Shown piece by piece: positions 49,019 through 58,391 of a stretch of DNA of 64,000 bases. The DNA lies in assembly GCF_037029465.1 (NCBI RefSeq), contig NZ_JAYMEM010000026.1:434001-498000 (forward strand), in the 5' to 3' direction. Under the pieces are notes generated by a model. It did no database searches. It saw only the letters and a list, made by a program, of their open reading frames with translations, and was not told the origin of the DNA. Position numbers and translations under genes: made by a program. Within the stretch, counting starts at the first letter, position 1; every line of letters starts with the position of its first letter. The stretch comes from Mesoflavibacter sp037029465. Its GTDB lineage: Bacteria; Bacteroidota; Bacteroidia; Flavobacteriales; Flavobacteriaceae.

Positions 49019-51325
49019 ATGAAAGTCTGTATAGCCGAAAAACCTAGTGTAGCAAGAGAAATTGCTCAAGTCTTAGGCGCCAAAACCAAACGTGATGGCT
49101 ACTTTGAAGGTAATGGTTATGCGGTAACTTACACGTTTGGTCATTTATGCACACTAAAAGAACCTAACGATTATAAACCCTATTGGAAAAGTTGGGATTT
49201 AAACAACTTACCCATGTTACCTGATAAGTTTGAAACCAAAGTATCAAACGATTCTGGTATTAAAAAACAATTCAAAATAGTAAAATCCTTATTTGATAAA
49301 GCAGACGTTGTAATAAATTGTGGTGATGCCGGTCAAGAAGGAGAATTAATACAACGTTGGGTTTTAGACCAAGCCAATTATAAAGGTGAAGTTAAACGAT
49401 TATGGATATCTTCTCTTACCACAGAAGCCATAAAAGAAGGTTTTGAAAAATTAGAAGCTAGCACAAAATACGATAACTTATACTATGCTGGGTTTTCTAG
49501 AGCAATTGGCGATTGGCTTTTAGGGATGAATGCTACGCGTTTATACACCGTAAAATATGGTGGTTACAAACAAGTTTTATCTATTGGTCGTGTGCAAACA
49601 CCAACGCTAGCCATGGTTGTTAACCGTTGGAAAGAAATAGAAAACTTTAAACCACAACCTTATTGGGAACTACAAACGCTTTATCGTGATACATTATTTA
49701 GCTACGAAGAAGGACGTTTTCTTAAAATGGAAGATGGCGAAAAATTAGCCAATATTGTTAAAGAACACGATTTTGAAATTGTAAGCATTACCAAAAAGAA
49801 AGGAAATGAATTTGCACCAAAACTGTTTGATCTAACAGGTTTACAAGTGTATTGCAATACAAAATTTGGCTTTTCGGCAGAAGAAACCTTAAAAATAGTT
49901 CAAAAGTTATATGAAATGAAAGTGGTAACCTATCCACGTGTAGATACTACATTTCTTCCAAACGATATTTATCCTAAAGTACCAGGGATTTTGAAAAACT
50001 TGACTAATTACAGTCAATTAATTCAGCCACTTCTAGGTCAAAAAATTAAAAAATCTAAAAAGGTTTTTGACGATGCTAAAGTAACCGATCACCATGCGAT
50101 AATTCCAACAGGTGTACAAACCAATTTGCAGTATAATCAACAACAGGTTTACGATATTATTACCAAACGTTTTATAGCGGTGTTTTATCCAGAATGTAAA
50201 GTCTCAAACACAACCGTAATTGGTAAAGCAGAAGCTGTAAACTTTAAAACCACAGGTAAAGAAATACTTGAAAAAGGTTGGCGTATTGTTTTTGAAACTA
50301 AAGATAAGCCAACTAAAGAAACTGGTATTCTGCCTACGTTTGAGAAAGGCGAAAAAGGTCCGCATGAGCCTTCTTTTTTAGAAAAAGAAACCAAGCCACC
50401 AAAACAATTTACGGAAGCATCTTTATTGCGTGCAATGGAAACCGCAGGCAAACAAGTAGATGATGACGAGTTACGTGATTTAATGAAAGAAAATGGTATT
50501 GGTCGTCCATCTACAAGAGCCAATATTATTGAAACGCTGTTTAGACGTAAATACATAAAACGTAATAAAAAACAGGTATTGCCAACGGTTACCGGTATTC
50601 AATTAATAGATTTAATTCAAAATGAATTATTAAAATCTGCAGAACTAACAGGACTTTGGGAAAAACAACTAAAAGACATAGAAAAAGGTGAATATAGCGC
50701 TGTAGCATTTATCAATAACATGAAAAAAATGGTAGACCATTTGGTGTACGAAGTTAGAACAGAAAAGGTTCAAGCTAAATTAAGTTATACTAATAATAAA
50801 CCAGCCAACGCCAGCAAATCACCATCTAAAAAAACTTCAAAAAAAGGTATTGTAGGTAAAACATGTCCAAAATGTAAAAAAGGACAATTATTAAAAGGAA
50901 AATCGGCTTACGGTTGCACACTATACGGAAAAGATTGTGATTTTGTTTTACCTTTTGAATATGCTTCAAAAAAAATATCAGAAAATCAATACAAACGCTT
51001 ATTAGATAAAGGATCTACTGTAAACTTAAAGGGATTTAAGGTTAAAGAGGCTTCTGTTGAAGGTTTGCTTCGTTTTGATGATAATTTTAAATTAAAATTA
51101 GAGCCTAAAAAAGAAATTTCCGCGAAAGCGACAAAAACAAACGTAGAAGAAAAAACTTGTCCTAAATGTAAAAAAGGTACCATTATAAAAGGAAAAACCG
51201 CTTATGGTTGTAGCGACTATAAAAATGGTTGCGATTTCAGGTTTAGCTACGATTTAATTAGGGAGAAAGCAAAAGGACAGCAACTAACTAAAGAGTTGGT
51301 TTTTAAAATTTTAAATGAAAAATAA
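49019..51325 (+). CDS. topB: DNA topoisomerase III
   Basis: 768-residue type IA topoisomerase that decatenates DNA. The Toprim domain starts KVCIAEKPSVAREIAQVLGA and has NCGDAGQEGELIQRWVL. The active-site tyrosine is in KVVTYPRVDTTFLP near residue 305 (family TYPRTD), preceded by RALDYLG-like GDWLLGMNATRL. Two C-terminal zinc-ribbon-like repeats are present (TCPKCKKGQLLKGKSAYGC; TCPKCKKGTIIKGKTAYGC). It overlaps the following RluE-like gene by 11 nt. Confidence 0.96.
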   Translation: MKVCIAEKPSVAREIAQVLGAKTKRDGYFEGNGYAVTYTFGHLCTLKEPNDYKPYWKSWDLNNLPMLPDKFETKVSNDSGIKKQFKIVKSLFDKADVVINCGDAGQEGELIQRWVLDQANYKGEVKRLWISSLTTEAIKEGFEKLEASTKYDNLYYAGFSRAIGDWLLGMNATRLYTVKYGGYKQVLSIGRVQTPTLAMVVNRWKEIENFKPQPYWELQTLYRDTLFSYEEGRFLKMEDGEKLANIVKEHDFEIVSITKKKGNEFAPKLFDLTGLQVYCNTKFGFSAEETLKIVQKLYEMKVVTYPRVDTTFLPNDIYPKVPGILKNLTNYSQLIQPLLGQKIKKSKKVFDDAKVTDHHAIIPTGVQTNLQYNQQQVYDIITKRFIAVFYPECKVSNTTVIGKAEAVNFKTTGKEILEKGWRIVFETKDKPTKETGILPTFEKGEKGPHEPSFLEKETKPPKQFTEASLLRAMETAGKQVDDDELRDLMKENGIGRPSTRANIIETLFRRKYIKRNKKQVLPTVTGIQLIDLIQNELLKSAELTGLWEKQLKDIEKGEYSAVAFINNMKKMVDHLVYEVRTEKVQAKLSYTNNKPANASKSPSKKTSKKGIVGKTCPKCKKGQLLKGKSAYGCTLYGKDCDFVLPFEYASKKISENQYKRLLDKGSTVNLKGFKVKEASVEGLLRFDDNFKLKLEPKKEISAKATKTNVEEKTCPKCKKGTIIKGKTAYGCSDYKNGCDFRFSYDLIREKAKGQQLTKELVFKILNEK
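51117..51131 (+). repeat. GC-rich 14/15-mer repeat, copy 1 (in topB)
   Basis: TTTCCGCGAAAGCGA occurs within the linker before the second zinc repeat of topB. The 14-mer TTCCGCGAAAGCGA recurs at 51572 and 60740, always on the + strand. Confidence 0.7.
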
Positions 51326-51902
51326 ACACCAACACTTTAAAATATATAAACCTTACGGAATGCTTAGTCAGTTTGACAGCAATGCTAAGCATGAGCAAAA
51401 AAAACGCTTTTTATCAGAGCTTGGTACGTTTCCTGAAGGTACAATGCCAATTGGTAGATTGGATAAAAAAAGTGAAGGTTTATTGCTATTAACTACAGAT
51501 GGAAAACTGAGTAATTACATCAACCAATCTGGTATAGAAAAGGAATATTATGCTTTGTTAGATGGCGCTATTTCCGCGAAAGCGATATTACAATTAGAAG
51601 AAGGTGTAAGCATAGGTTTTGATGGCATTAAATATGATACAAAACCTTGCAAAGCTAGAATTTTAGAGACTACTCCTATCCTACCCGAACGCTCTCAAAA
51701 AATAAGAGATGACAGACATGGACCAACCACTTGGATTTCAATAATTTTACAAGAAGGAAAGTTTAAACAAGTTAGAAAAATGACTAGCGCAGTAGGTTTT
51801 CCTACACTAAGATTAGTACGTGTACGAGTTGGAAATATTCATTTAGAAAACATGCAAGTTGGTGATGTAGAAGCCTTAAATGATTTACCAGAAATACTTT
51901 AA
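51315..51902 (+). CDS. large-subunit rRNA pseudouridine synthase (RluE/RsuA family)
   Basis: 195 residues with the RsuA-family catalytic motif GRLDKKSEGLLLLTTDGKL near residue 43, the N-terminal KPYGMLSQF and C-terminal KFKQVRKMTSAVGFPTLRL. The absence of an S4 domain and the short length match RluE, which modifies 23S rRNA U2457 in E. coli; the exact target here is inferred. The start codon lies inside the topB end, so translation is probably coupled. Confidence 0.9.
   Translation: MKNKHQHFKIYKPYGMLSQFDSNAKHEQKKRFLSELGTFPEGTMPIGRLDKKSEGLLLLTTDGKLSNYINQSGIEKEYYALLDGAISAKAILQLEEGVSIGFDGIKYDTKPCKARILETTPILPERSQKIRDDRHGPTTWISIILQEGKFKQVRKMTSAVGFPTLRLVRVRVGNIHLENMQVGDVEALNDLPEIL
51571..51585 (+). 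repeat. GC-rich 14/15-mer repeat, copy 2 (in the RluE-like gene)
   Basis: TTTCCGCGAAAGCGA, identical to the copy at 51117, encodes SAKA in a non-motif part of the protein. Confidence 0.7.
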
Positions 51903-51946
51903 CTAATCTTTAGTTTTTTTAGTAGTAAAAATCTTTAAAAACTCTG

Positions 51947-51954
51947 TATTTTTG
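51947..51954 (+). promoter_or_regulatory. -7 promoter element for the MscS-like gene
   Basis: TATTTTTG matches TAnnTTTG, 20 nt before the ATG at 51974. Confidence 0.45.
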
Positions 51955-51973
51955 TATGTTTTAAAGACTAATC

Positions 51974-53239
51974 ATGACCCAATATACACACTATTTTTAC
52001 GATTATTTTAGAGATTTGAACTTTACAGTTTCTTCAGCTAAGTATATGAATATGCTTGTGCTTTTTGTGATTGCATTTGTTGGAATTTTTATTATTGATT
52101 TAGTTATAAGAACTATTCTTAGGTTTATTTCTGCCCGAATTGCATCAAGTACAAAATCTAATTTTGATGATTTATTAATCTCTAATCGTGTACCAGCCAA
52201 TACAGCTCACGTTCCTGCATTATACTTAGCCCACGAGAGTATTCCTATTGTATTTTATGATTTTGAATACATGCACATAATCCTTGAAAAAGTTGTAGCT
52301 ATTATTGCGATTGTATTAGGGCTTTGGATAGTAAGAAGCCTGCTAAATACATTAAAAAGTTATTTTAAAACCTTACCAAGATTAAAGGATAAACCTATAG
52401 ATAGTTACATTCAAGTCTTTATGATATTTGCTTGGATTACAGGTTTTTTATTAGCTATTGTGGTAATAACAGACCTTTCTTTATGGAACTTTCTTAAAGG
52501 ATTTGGTGCTGTTTCGGCAATTATTTTATTGATATTTAAAGATACAATTTTAGGGTTTGTTGCTAGTATTCAAGTAGCAATAAACGATATGGTTAGAATT
52601 GGTGATTGGATTACTTTTGAAAAATATGGTGCAGATGGAGATGTTATAGAGATTAATTTGGCAACCGTAAAAGTTCAAAACTGGGATAATACCATTACAA
52701 CGATACCTACTTATGCCATGATTTCTGATTCGTTTAAGAATTGGCGAGGCATGACTAACTCTGATGGTAGACGTATAAAAAGACATATGTTAATTAAGCA
52801 AACTTCAATTAAATATTTGACTAATGAGGATATAGAGCGTTTAAAAGATATTCAAATTCTTAAAGGCTATCTAACCCATATGCAACAGAAGTTAGACCAA
52901 TATAACACTGTAAATAATGCTGATAAATCTTTATTAATTAACGGAAGAAACCTTACCAACGTTGGTGTATTTAGAAAATTTATACAAACGTATTTAGAGC
53001 AACATTCTGCAATAAATGATGAAATGTTGCTTATGGCAAGACAGTTACAGCCTACTGCACAAGGTATTCCTATTGAAATTTATTGCTTTAGTAAAGATAA
53101 ACGTTGGGAAAACTACGAGTATGTAATGAGTGATTTATTTGATCATTTTTTGGCAGCTGTACCTTATTTTGATTTAGAAATTTTTGAATTACCAGATAAT
53201 TCAACCTTTAAAAACTTCAATAATAGCGCAAAAAGTTAA
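51974..53239 (+). CDS. mechanosensitive ion channel, MscM/YbdG-like
   Basis: 421 residues: TM segments near 28-50, 95-118, 143-163 and a pore helix near 175-200 (LKGFGAVSAIILLIFKDTIL). The family core follows (GFVASIQVAINDMVRIGDWI; DVIEINLATVKVQNWDNTIT; TIPTYAMISDSFKNWRGM) with a large C-terminal cytoplasmic domain. The sequence resembles E. coli YbdG more than MscS. It is the second MscS-superfamily gene in the window. Likely inner-membrane osmotic adaptation. Confidence 0.92.
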   Translation: MTQYTHYFYDYFRDLNFTVSSAKYMNMLVLFVIAFVGIFIIDLVIRTILRFISARIASSTKSNFDDLLISNRVPANTAHVPALYLAHESIPIVFYDFEYMHIILEKVVAIIAIVLGLWIVRSLLNTLKSYFKTLPRLKDKPIDSYIQVFMIFAWITGFLLAIVVITDLSLWNFLKGFGAVSAIILLIFKDTILGFVASIQVAINDMVRIGDWITFEKYGADGDVIEINLATVKVQNWDNTITTIPTYAMISDSFKNWRGMTNSDGRRIKRHMLIKQTSIKYLTNEDIERLKDIQILKGYLTHMQQKLDQYNTVNNADKSLLINGRNLTNVGVFRKFIQTYLEQHSAINDEMLLMARQLQPTAQGIPIEIYCFSKDKRWENYEYVMSDLFDHFLAAVPYFDLEIFELPDNSTFKNFNNSAKS

Positions 53240-53249
53240 TGTATAGTTA

Positions 53250-53278
53250 ATCATTTTAAAAAATGATAGTAATACTAT
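53250..53278. promoter_or_regulatory. overlapping palindromes upstream of the export operon
   Basis: ATCATTTTAAAAAATGAT (53250-53267) is a perfect palindrome, and ATAGTAATACTAT (53266-53278) is a second one overlapping it. They lie 28-56 nt before the TetR-type gene and are candidate operators for autoregulation by that repressor. Confidence 0.5.
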
Positions 53279-53305
53279 TATTTTAGCAATCATAATAGAT
53301 TTGAT

Positions 53306-53992
53306 ATGCTAAACATACTATCTAATTTAAAAATTACGATTAACGATAATATCTTTTTAAAAGACCCAGAATCTTCAAGCTTAGGAAAACGCATTGTAGA
53401 AAATAGTATTCTTTTAATTGACGAGATTGGTTTTGATGCATTTACATTTAAAAAATTAGGTGCTAAAATTGGCTCTAACGAAAGTAGTATATATCGCTAT
53501 TTTGAAAACAAGCATAATTTACTAGTCTATTTAGCTTCATGGTATTGGAGTTGGACAGAATATCAATTAGTATTTGCTATTAATAATATTACTGATCCAA
53601 TAAAAAAACTAGATGTAGCTATTGATATTTTAACAAGAACAACAACTTTAGATAGTGACTTTGAACATATAGATGAAGTTGTTTTAAAACGTATTATCAT
53701 TCACGAATACAGTAAATCATATCTAACAAAACAAGTAGATTTAGATAATGACGAAGGTTACTTTTCAATTTACAAAAGACTTGTTTTAAGACTTAAAGAA
53801 CTTATACAAGAAGTAAATAGTGATTATGAACATCCTTTTTGTTTAGCAAATACAGTCATAGAAGGTGCTTTACACCAACAATACTTAAAAGAACATTTTA
53901 AGTCTATTTCTGGTTTAAAACCAAATGAAGCACCAACAGCATTTTATAAAGATTTGGTGTTTAACACTTTAAATATTACACTTAATGAGTAA
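53306..53992 (+). CDS. TetR/AcrR family transcriptional regulator
   Basis: 228 residues. The HTH is at about residues 28-75 (RIVENSILLIDEIGFDAFTF, then KKLGAKIGSNESSIYRYFEN), preceded by an unusual N-terminal extension of about 25 residues. The helical C-terminal domain would bind a ligand, unknown here. It is the first gene of the four-gene export operon and overlaps the ABC gene by 8 nt, so it is likely a local regulator, probably a repressor. Confidence 0.9.
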   Translation: MLNILSNLKITINDNIFLKDPESSSLGKRIVENSILLIDEIGFDAFTFKKLGAKIGSNESSIYRYFENKHNLLVYLASWYWSWTEYQLVFAINNITDPIKKLDVAIDILTRTTTLDSDFEHIDEVVLKRIIIHEYSKSYLTKQVDLDNDEGYFSIYKRLVLRLKELIQEVNSDYEHPFCLANTVIEGALHQQYLKEHFKSISGLKPNEAPTAFYKDLVFNTLNITLNE

Positions 53993-55652
53993 AAAAATAT
54001 TAACCGCTTGGCAACGCTTTATCAACCTATTAAAGCTTGATAAAAAAGATTTAAAACAAGTTTTCTTTTATGCCATTTTTGCAGGATTAGTAAATCTATC
54101 TTTACCATTAGGTATTCAGGCAATTATTAATTTGTTACAAGCAGCTCAAGTAAGCACATCTTGGATTGTTTTAGTCATTTTAGTAACATTAGGTGTTGTG
54201 TTTGTTGGTGTTTTGCAACTTATGCAAATACGTATTATTGAAAATATTCAGCAAAAAATATTTACCAGAGCTTCGTTTGATTTTGCTTACAGATTGCCAA
54301 AAATAAAAATGAGCGCTTTAAGAGGTTACTATCCGCCAGAATTAGTCAATCGTTTTTTTGATACAGTAATTGTACAAAAAGGACTGGCTAAGATTTTAGT
54401 AGATTTTCCAGCAGCAATACTTCAAATTATATTTGGGTTACTTCTACTCTCTTTTTATCACCCATTCTTTATTATTTATGGTGTATTATTAATAGTATTA
54501 ATGTACATCGTTTTTAAATACACAGCAGAAAAAGGATTAAAAACAAGTATTAAAGAATCTGATCATAAATACCGTGTCGCTCACTGGTTAGAAGAAATAG
54601 CAAGGTCTATTGTAAGTTTTAAATTATCAGGAAGAACAAACTTAGCTCTATCTAAAAATGATGAATTAGTTACAGATTATTTAGAAGCTAGAGAATCTCA
54701 TTTTAAAATATTAATCATACAATTTATGCAGCTAATTGGCTTTAAAGTCTTAGTAACTTTTGGTCTTTTGGTAATTGGTGGTGCATTAGTTTTAAATCAG
54801 CAAATGAATATTGGTCAGTTTGTTGCTGCTGAGATTATTATTCTTTTAGTGATTAATTCTGTAGAAAAATTAATACTTGGTTTAGAAACATTTTATGACG
54901 TTTTAACTTCTATTGAAAAGCTTGGGAAAGTAGTTGATAAAGAATTAGAATCTCAAGACGGTGATATTTTAGACTTTGATGCTAAAGATTTCAACTTAGA
55001 ATTTGAAAATATCTATTATGAAGTTCCTGAAAAGGAAACACCTATTCTAAAAGATATAAATCTAAAAATTGACTATAAAGATAGAATTTTAGTTAACGGT
55101 ACAAATGGTTCTGGTAAGACTAGTTTATTAAAGCTAATTTCAGGAATAATAAAGCCTACCAGAGGTAATGTGTTTGTAAACAATAACTCTCTTTCCGGTA
55201 TTAACTTAAATCATTATCGTGCACATTTAGGACAAACCTTAGAAGAAGAAACACCTTTTGAAGGTACACTTTACCAAAACTTAACTTTTGGAGACAGTAC
55301 AATTACAAAAGCAGAAATAGACTCAGCAATAGAAAGTGTAAGATTATCAGAGTTTGTAAAACATTTACCAAAAGGATTAAACACTGTTTTACGTCCAGAA
55401 GGTAAAGAAATGTCTTACACAGTTTCTAAAAAAATAATTTTGGCTAGAGCTATTCTTAAAAAGCCTAAACTATTAGTTTTAAAAGAACCTTTAGATCATT
55501 TTGATCAAAAAGAAGCATCGGTAATTATAGACTTTTTAATAGATAAAAAACACAGTTGGTCTTTAATTGTTGTAAGTCAGAATCCACTTTGGGAGAATAA
55601 GCTTGACAAAATAATTTCATTAGATAATGGTCAAATAATTAACAATAAATAA
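53985..55652 (+). CDS. ABC exporter (TMD-NBD fusion) with degenerate ATPase motifs
   Basis: 555 residues: six-helix membrane domain (residues about 25-315) and C-terminal nucleotide-binding domain. Walker A is intact (GTNGSGKTS, 372-380). The signature LSGGQ is replaced by EMSYTV (475-480), the Walker B Asp by Lys (LLVLKEP, K500) with Glu501 kept, and the switch His by Gln532 (IVVSQN). There is no N-terminal C39 peptidase domain. With HlyD and TolC partners it forms a type I-like tripartite exporter. ATP hydrolysis by a homodimer is doubtful. Confidence 0.9.
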   Translation: MSKKILTAWQRFINLLKLDKKDLKQVFFYAIFAGLVNLSLPLGIQAIINLLQAAQVSTSWIVLVILVTLGVVFVGVLQLMQIRIIENIQQKIFTRASFDFAYRLPKIKMSALRGYYPPELVNRFFDTVIVQKGLAKILVDFPAAILQIIFGLLLLSFYHPFFIIYGVLLIVLMYIVFKYTAEKGLKTSIKESDHKYRVAHWLEEIARSIVSFKLSGRTNLALSKNDELVTDYLEARESHFKILIIQFMQLIGFKVLVTFGLLVIGGALVLNQQMNIGQFVAAEIIILLVINSVEKLILGLETFYDVLTSIEKLGKVVDKELESQDGDILDFDAKDFNLEFENIYYEVPEKETPILKDINLKIDYKDRILVNGTNGSGKTSLLKLISGIIKPTRGNVFVNNNSLSGINLNHYRAHLGQTLEEETPFEGTLYQNLTFGDSTITKAEIDSAIESVRLSEFVKHLPKGLNTVLRPEGKEMSYTVSKKIILARAILKKPKLLVLKEPLDHFDQKEASVIIDFLIDKKHSWSLIVVSQNPLWENKLDKIISLDNGQIINNK

Positions 55653-55653
55653 G

Positions 55654-57006
55654 ATGTTAAATATTTCAAATAATAAGCTTGATGATAGGTTAGATTTAAC
55701 CAAATACGAATGTGGTAAAAAAGCATTTGGCAAAGAGCATTTTAAAGCATTTAATCGTTTCTTAATCACCTTTGGGATTATAGGAATAATTATACTGTTT
55801 TTACCATGGACACAAAACATTACGGCGCCAGGTATGGTAACAACTTTAACACCAGATCAGCGTCCGCAAACTATACAATCACCAATTCCTGGACGTATTG
55901 AAAAATGGTATGTTAGAGAAGGAGATTTTGTTAATAAAGGCGATACCATTCTTCATATTTCTGAAGTAAAAAATGAATATTTCGACCCTAATTTAGTTGA
56001 AAGAACGAATCAGCAAATAAAAGCTAAATCGTCTTCAGTTACCTCATATAGCGAAAAAGTTAAAGCCTTAAACACACAGATTTCAGCATTAATTAATGAA
56101 AAACAATTAAAGTTGAAACAAGCCGAAAACAAACTGTTACAAGCTAGACTTAAAACAAAAAGTGATAGTATAGATTTTGAAGCTGCCAAAACTAATTTAG
56201 GTATTGCCGAAACTCAGTTTAATCGTACACAGCAATTACAGTCTGAAGGTTTAAAAGCAATTACAGATGTTGAAGCAAAACGATTAAAATTACAAGAAAC
56301 ACAAGCAAAATTAATCTCTCAAGAGAATAAATTTTTAGCATCTAAAAACGAAATTATCAATGCTCAAGTCGAATTAAACCGTATTGATGCAGAGTATGCA
56401 GATAAAATTTCAAAAGCAAGAAGTGACAAGTTTACTGCGCAATCTAATCAGTTTGACGCCGAAGCGCAAGTTTCAAAATTAGAAAGCGATTACACAAATT
56501 ATTCTATACGTAATGATATGTATTACATCAAAGCACCACAAGATGGTTTTATTAACAAAGCTATAAAAGGTGGTATTGGTGAAACATTTAAAGAAGGTGA
56601 GCAATTGGTAGGAATCATGCCTTCTAAATACGACATTGCTATCGAAACGTTTGTAGATCCAATCGATTTACCATTAGTGCATTTAGGTGAAGAATTTAGA
56701 GTACAATTTGATGGTTGGCCTGCAATTATTTTTAGCGGTTGGCCTAACGTATCTTACGGTACTTATGGTGCTAAAGTTGTAGCTATAGAGCGTTTTATAA
56801 GTCCAAACGGCAAGTTTAGAATACTATTAGCACCTGATGAAGACGATTACGCTTGGCCTGAAGCCATTAGAGTTGGATCTGGAGCCAGAACAATAGGTTT
56901 ATTAGAAGATGTGCCTATTTGGTTTGAATTATGGCGACAGCTTAATGGTTTCCCTCCAAATTACTATCAACCTGAAGATGCATCAAACACAAAGACTAAA
57001 AAATAA
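55654..57006 (+). CDS. HlyD-family periplasmic adaptor
   Basis: 450 residues: a cytoplasmic N-terminus, one TM near residues 38-54 (FLITFGIIGIIILFLPW), and a lipoyl/biotinyl-like half (QSPIPGRIEKWYVREGDFVN). A long coiled-coil hairpin spans residues about 125-285, rich in Lys/Gln/Glu, followed by the second lipoyl half (YYIKAPQDGFINKAIKGGIG) and a beta-barrel domain. It bridges the ABC component and the TolC-like protein. It lies 1 nt after the ABC gene. Confidence 0.93.
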   Translation: MLNISNNKLDDRLDLTKYECGKKAFGKEHFKAFNRFLITFGIIGIIILFLPWTQNITAPGMVTTLTPDQRPQTIQSPIPGRIEKWYVREGDFVNKGDTILHISEVKNEYFDPNLVERTNQQIKAKSSSVTSYSEKVKALNTQISALINEKQLKLKQAENKLLQARLKTKSDSIDFEAAKTNLGIAETQFNRTQQLQSEGLKAITDVEAKRLKLQETQAKLISQENKFLASKNEIINAQVELNRIDAEYADKISKARSDKFTAQSNQFDAEAQVSKLESDYTNYSIRNDMYYIKAPQDGFINKAIKGGIGETFKEGEQLVGIMPSKYDIAIETFVDPIDLPLVHLGEEFRVQFDGWPAIIFSGWPNVSYGTYGAKVVAIERFISPNGKFRILLAPDEDDYAWPEAIRVGSGARTIGLLEDVPIWFELWRQLNGFPPNYYQPEDASNTKTKK

Positions 57007-57008
57007 AA

Positions 57009-58391
57009 ATGAAAAACACATTTATTTTCATATTTAGCCTCTTACCTATCCTATTACTAGGTCAAACTTTAGATAGTTTAAGTTATACCGAATATTTAGG
57101 TTATGTAAAACAATATCATCCCATAGCAAAACAAGCAGATTTAAAGTTGGCATCTGGTGAAGCGACTTTACTAAAAGCTCGTGGAGGATTTGACCCTAAA
57201 GTTGAAGGTAGTTTTAACGAAAAAGACTACAAAAACACAGAATATTACGAAAGACTAAACGCAACTTTTAAAGTCCCAACATGGTACGGTATAGAGTTAA
57301 AAGCAAACTTTGAAGAAAACTCAGGATACTATTTAAATCCAGAAAACACAGTTCCTGAAGATGGATTATTTAGCGCTGGTGTTGGTTTTTCGGTAGGTCA
57401 AGGTTTGTTTATCAATAAAAGAATGGCGGATTTAAAAAAGGCGAAATTCTATAAAGAACAAACCATTGCAGAACGTAAATTAATGGTTAACGAAGTTATT
57501 TATAATGCCTCTTTAGCCTATTTTAATTGGGTCCAGGCTTATAAAGAAAGTAAAATTTATGAGGAGTTTTTAGAAAACGCTACTATAAGATTTAATGGTG
57601 TAAGATCTAGTGTGTTAGCTGGTGATAAAGCAGGAATAGATAGTTTAGAATCTGGTATAACAGTAAAAAACAGAAAATTAGAATTAGAACAAGCTAAAGT
57701 TAAATTAATGAAAGCAAGACTTGAAGCTTCAAATTACATTTGGCTAAACCAAACACCTGTAGATATTAGCGAAACTGTAAAACCAGTAACAATTAATGAA
57801 GAAGAAATTGATAATGTTTTAGCTTTAAATCAATTAGAAAGTTTTCAGTTAAATAATCATCCAAAACTAATTGCTTTACAAAGAAAAATAGATGGTTTAG
57901 GCGTAGATCAAAAATTAAAAGCTAATAAATTACTACCTAAAATAGATTTGGAATATAACTTTTTAACCGAAACGCCAGATATTTCAAACTCATTTAATTC
58001 TGCTGCATATAAAGCTAAAATTAGTGCCGCTTTTCCTTTATTTTTAAGGAAAGAACGTGGTGATTTAAAGTTGTCTAAACTTAAAGTACAAGATGCTAAT
58101 TTTGAATTATCTGATACCGAACTTCAATTGAAAAACAAAATAGACGCTATAACAAACGAGTTAGAATCTTACATTATTCAAAATGAGCTTATCGAAGATA
58201 TAGTAAAAGATTATGATACTATGTTAAGTGCAGAAGAACGTAAGTTTAGTTTTGGAGAAAGCTCTGTGTTTTTAATCAACACACGTGAAAATAAATTGAT
58301 AGAAGTTCAGGTAAAAGCCATACAACTTCAAAATAAGTTTCTTTCAACTAAAGCAAAATTATTTAATAGTTTAGGTGTGTTACCTAATTAG
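57009..58391 (+). CDS. TolC-family outer-membrane protein
   Basis: 460 residues with a signal peptide (FIFIFSLLPILLLGQ) and the TolC double repeat: long helices rich in Ala/Lys/Gln (LSYTEYLGYVKQYHPIAKQA; RLNATFKVPTWYGIELKANF) and a second set near residues 290-440 (FQLNNHPKLIALQRKIDGL; ENKLIEVQVKAIQLQNKFLS). It is the outer-membrane exit duct of the exporter. It lies 2 nt after the hlyD-like gene, and its end overlaps the convergent secreted-protein gene by 8 nt. Confidence 0.9.
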   Translation: MKNTFIFIFSLLPILLLGQTLDSLSYTEYLGYVKQYHPIAKQADLKLASGEATLLKARGGFDPKVEGSFNEKDYKNTEYYERLNATFKVPTWYGIELKANFEENSGYYLNPENTVPEDGLFSAGVGFSVGQGLFINKRMADLKKAKFYKEQTIAERKLMVNEVIYNASLAYFNWVQAYKESKIYEEFLENATIRFNGVRSSVLAGDKAGIDSLESGITVKNRKLELEQAKVKLMKARLEASNYIWLNQTPVDISETVKPVTINEEEIDNVLALNQLESFQLNNHPKLIALQRKIDGLGVDQKLKANKLLPKIDLEYNFLTETPDISNSFNSAAYKAKISAAFPLFLRKERGDLKLSKLKVQDANFELSDTELQLKNKIDAITNELESYIIQNELIEDIVKDYDTMLSAEERKFSFGESSVFLINTRENKLIEVQVKAIQLQNKFLSTKAKLFNSLGVLPN

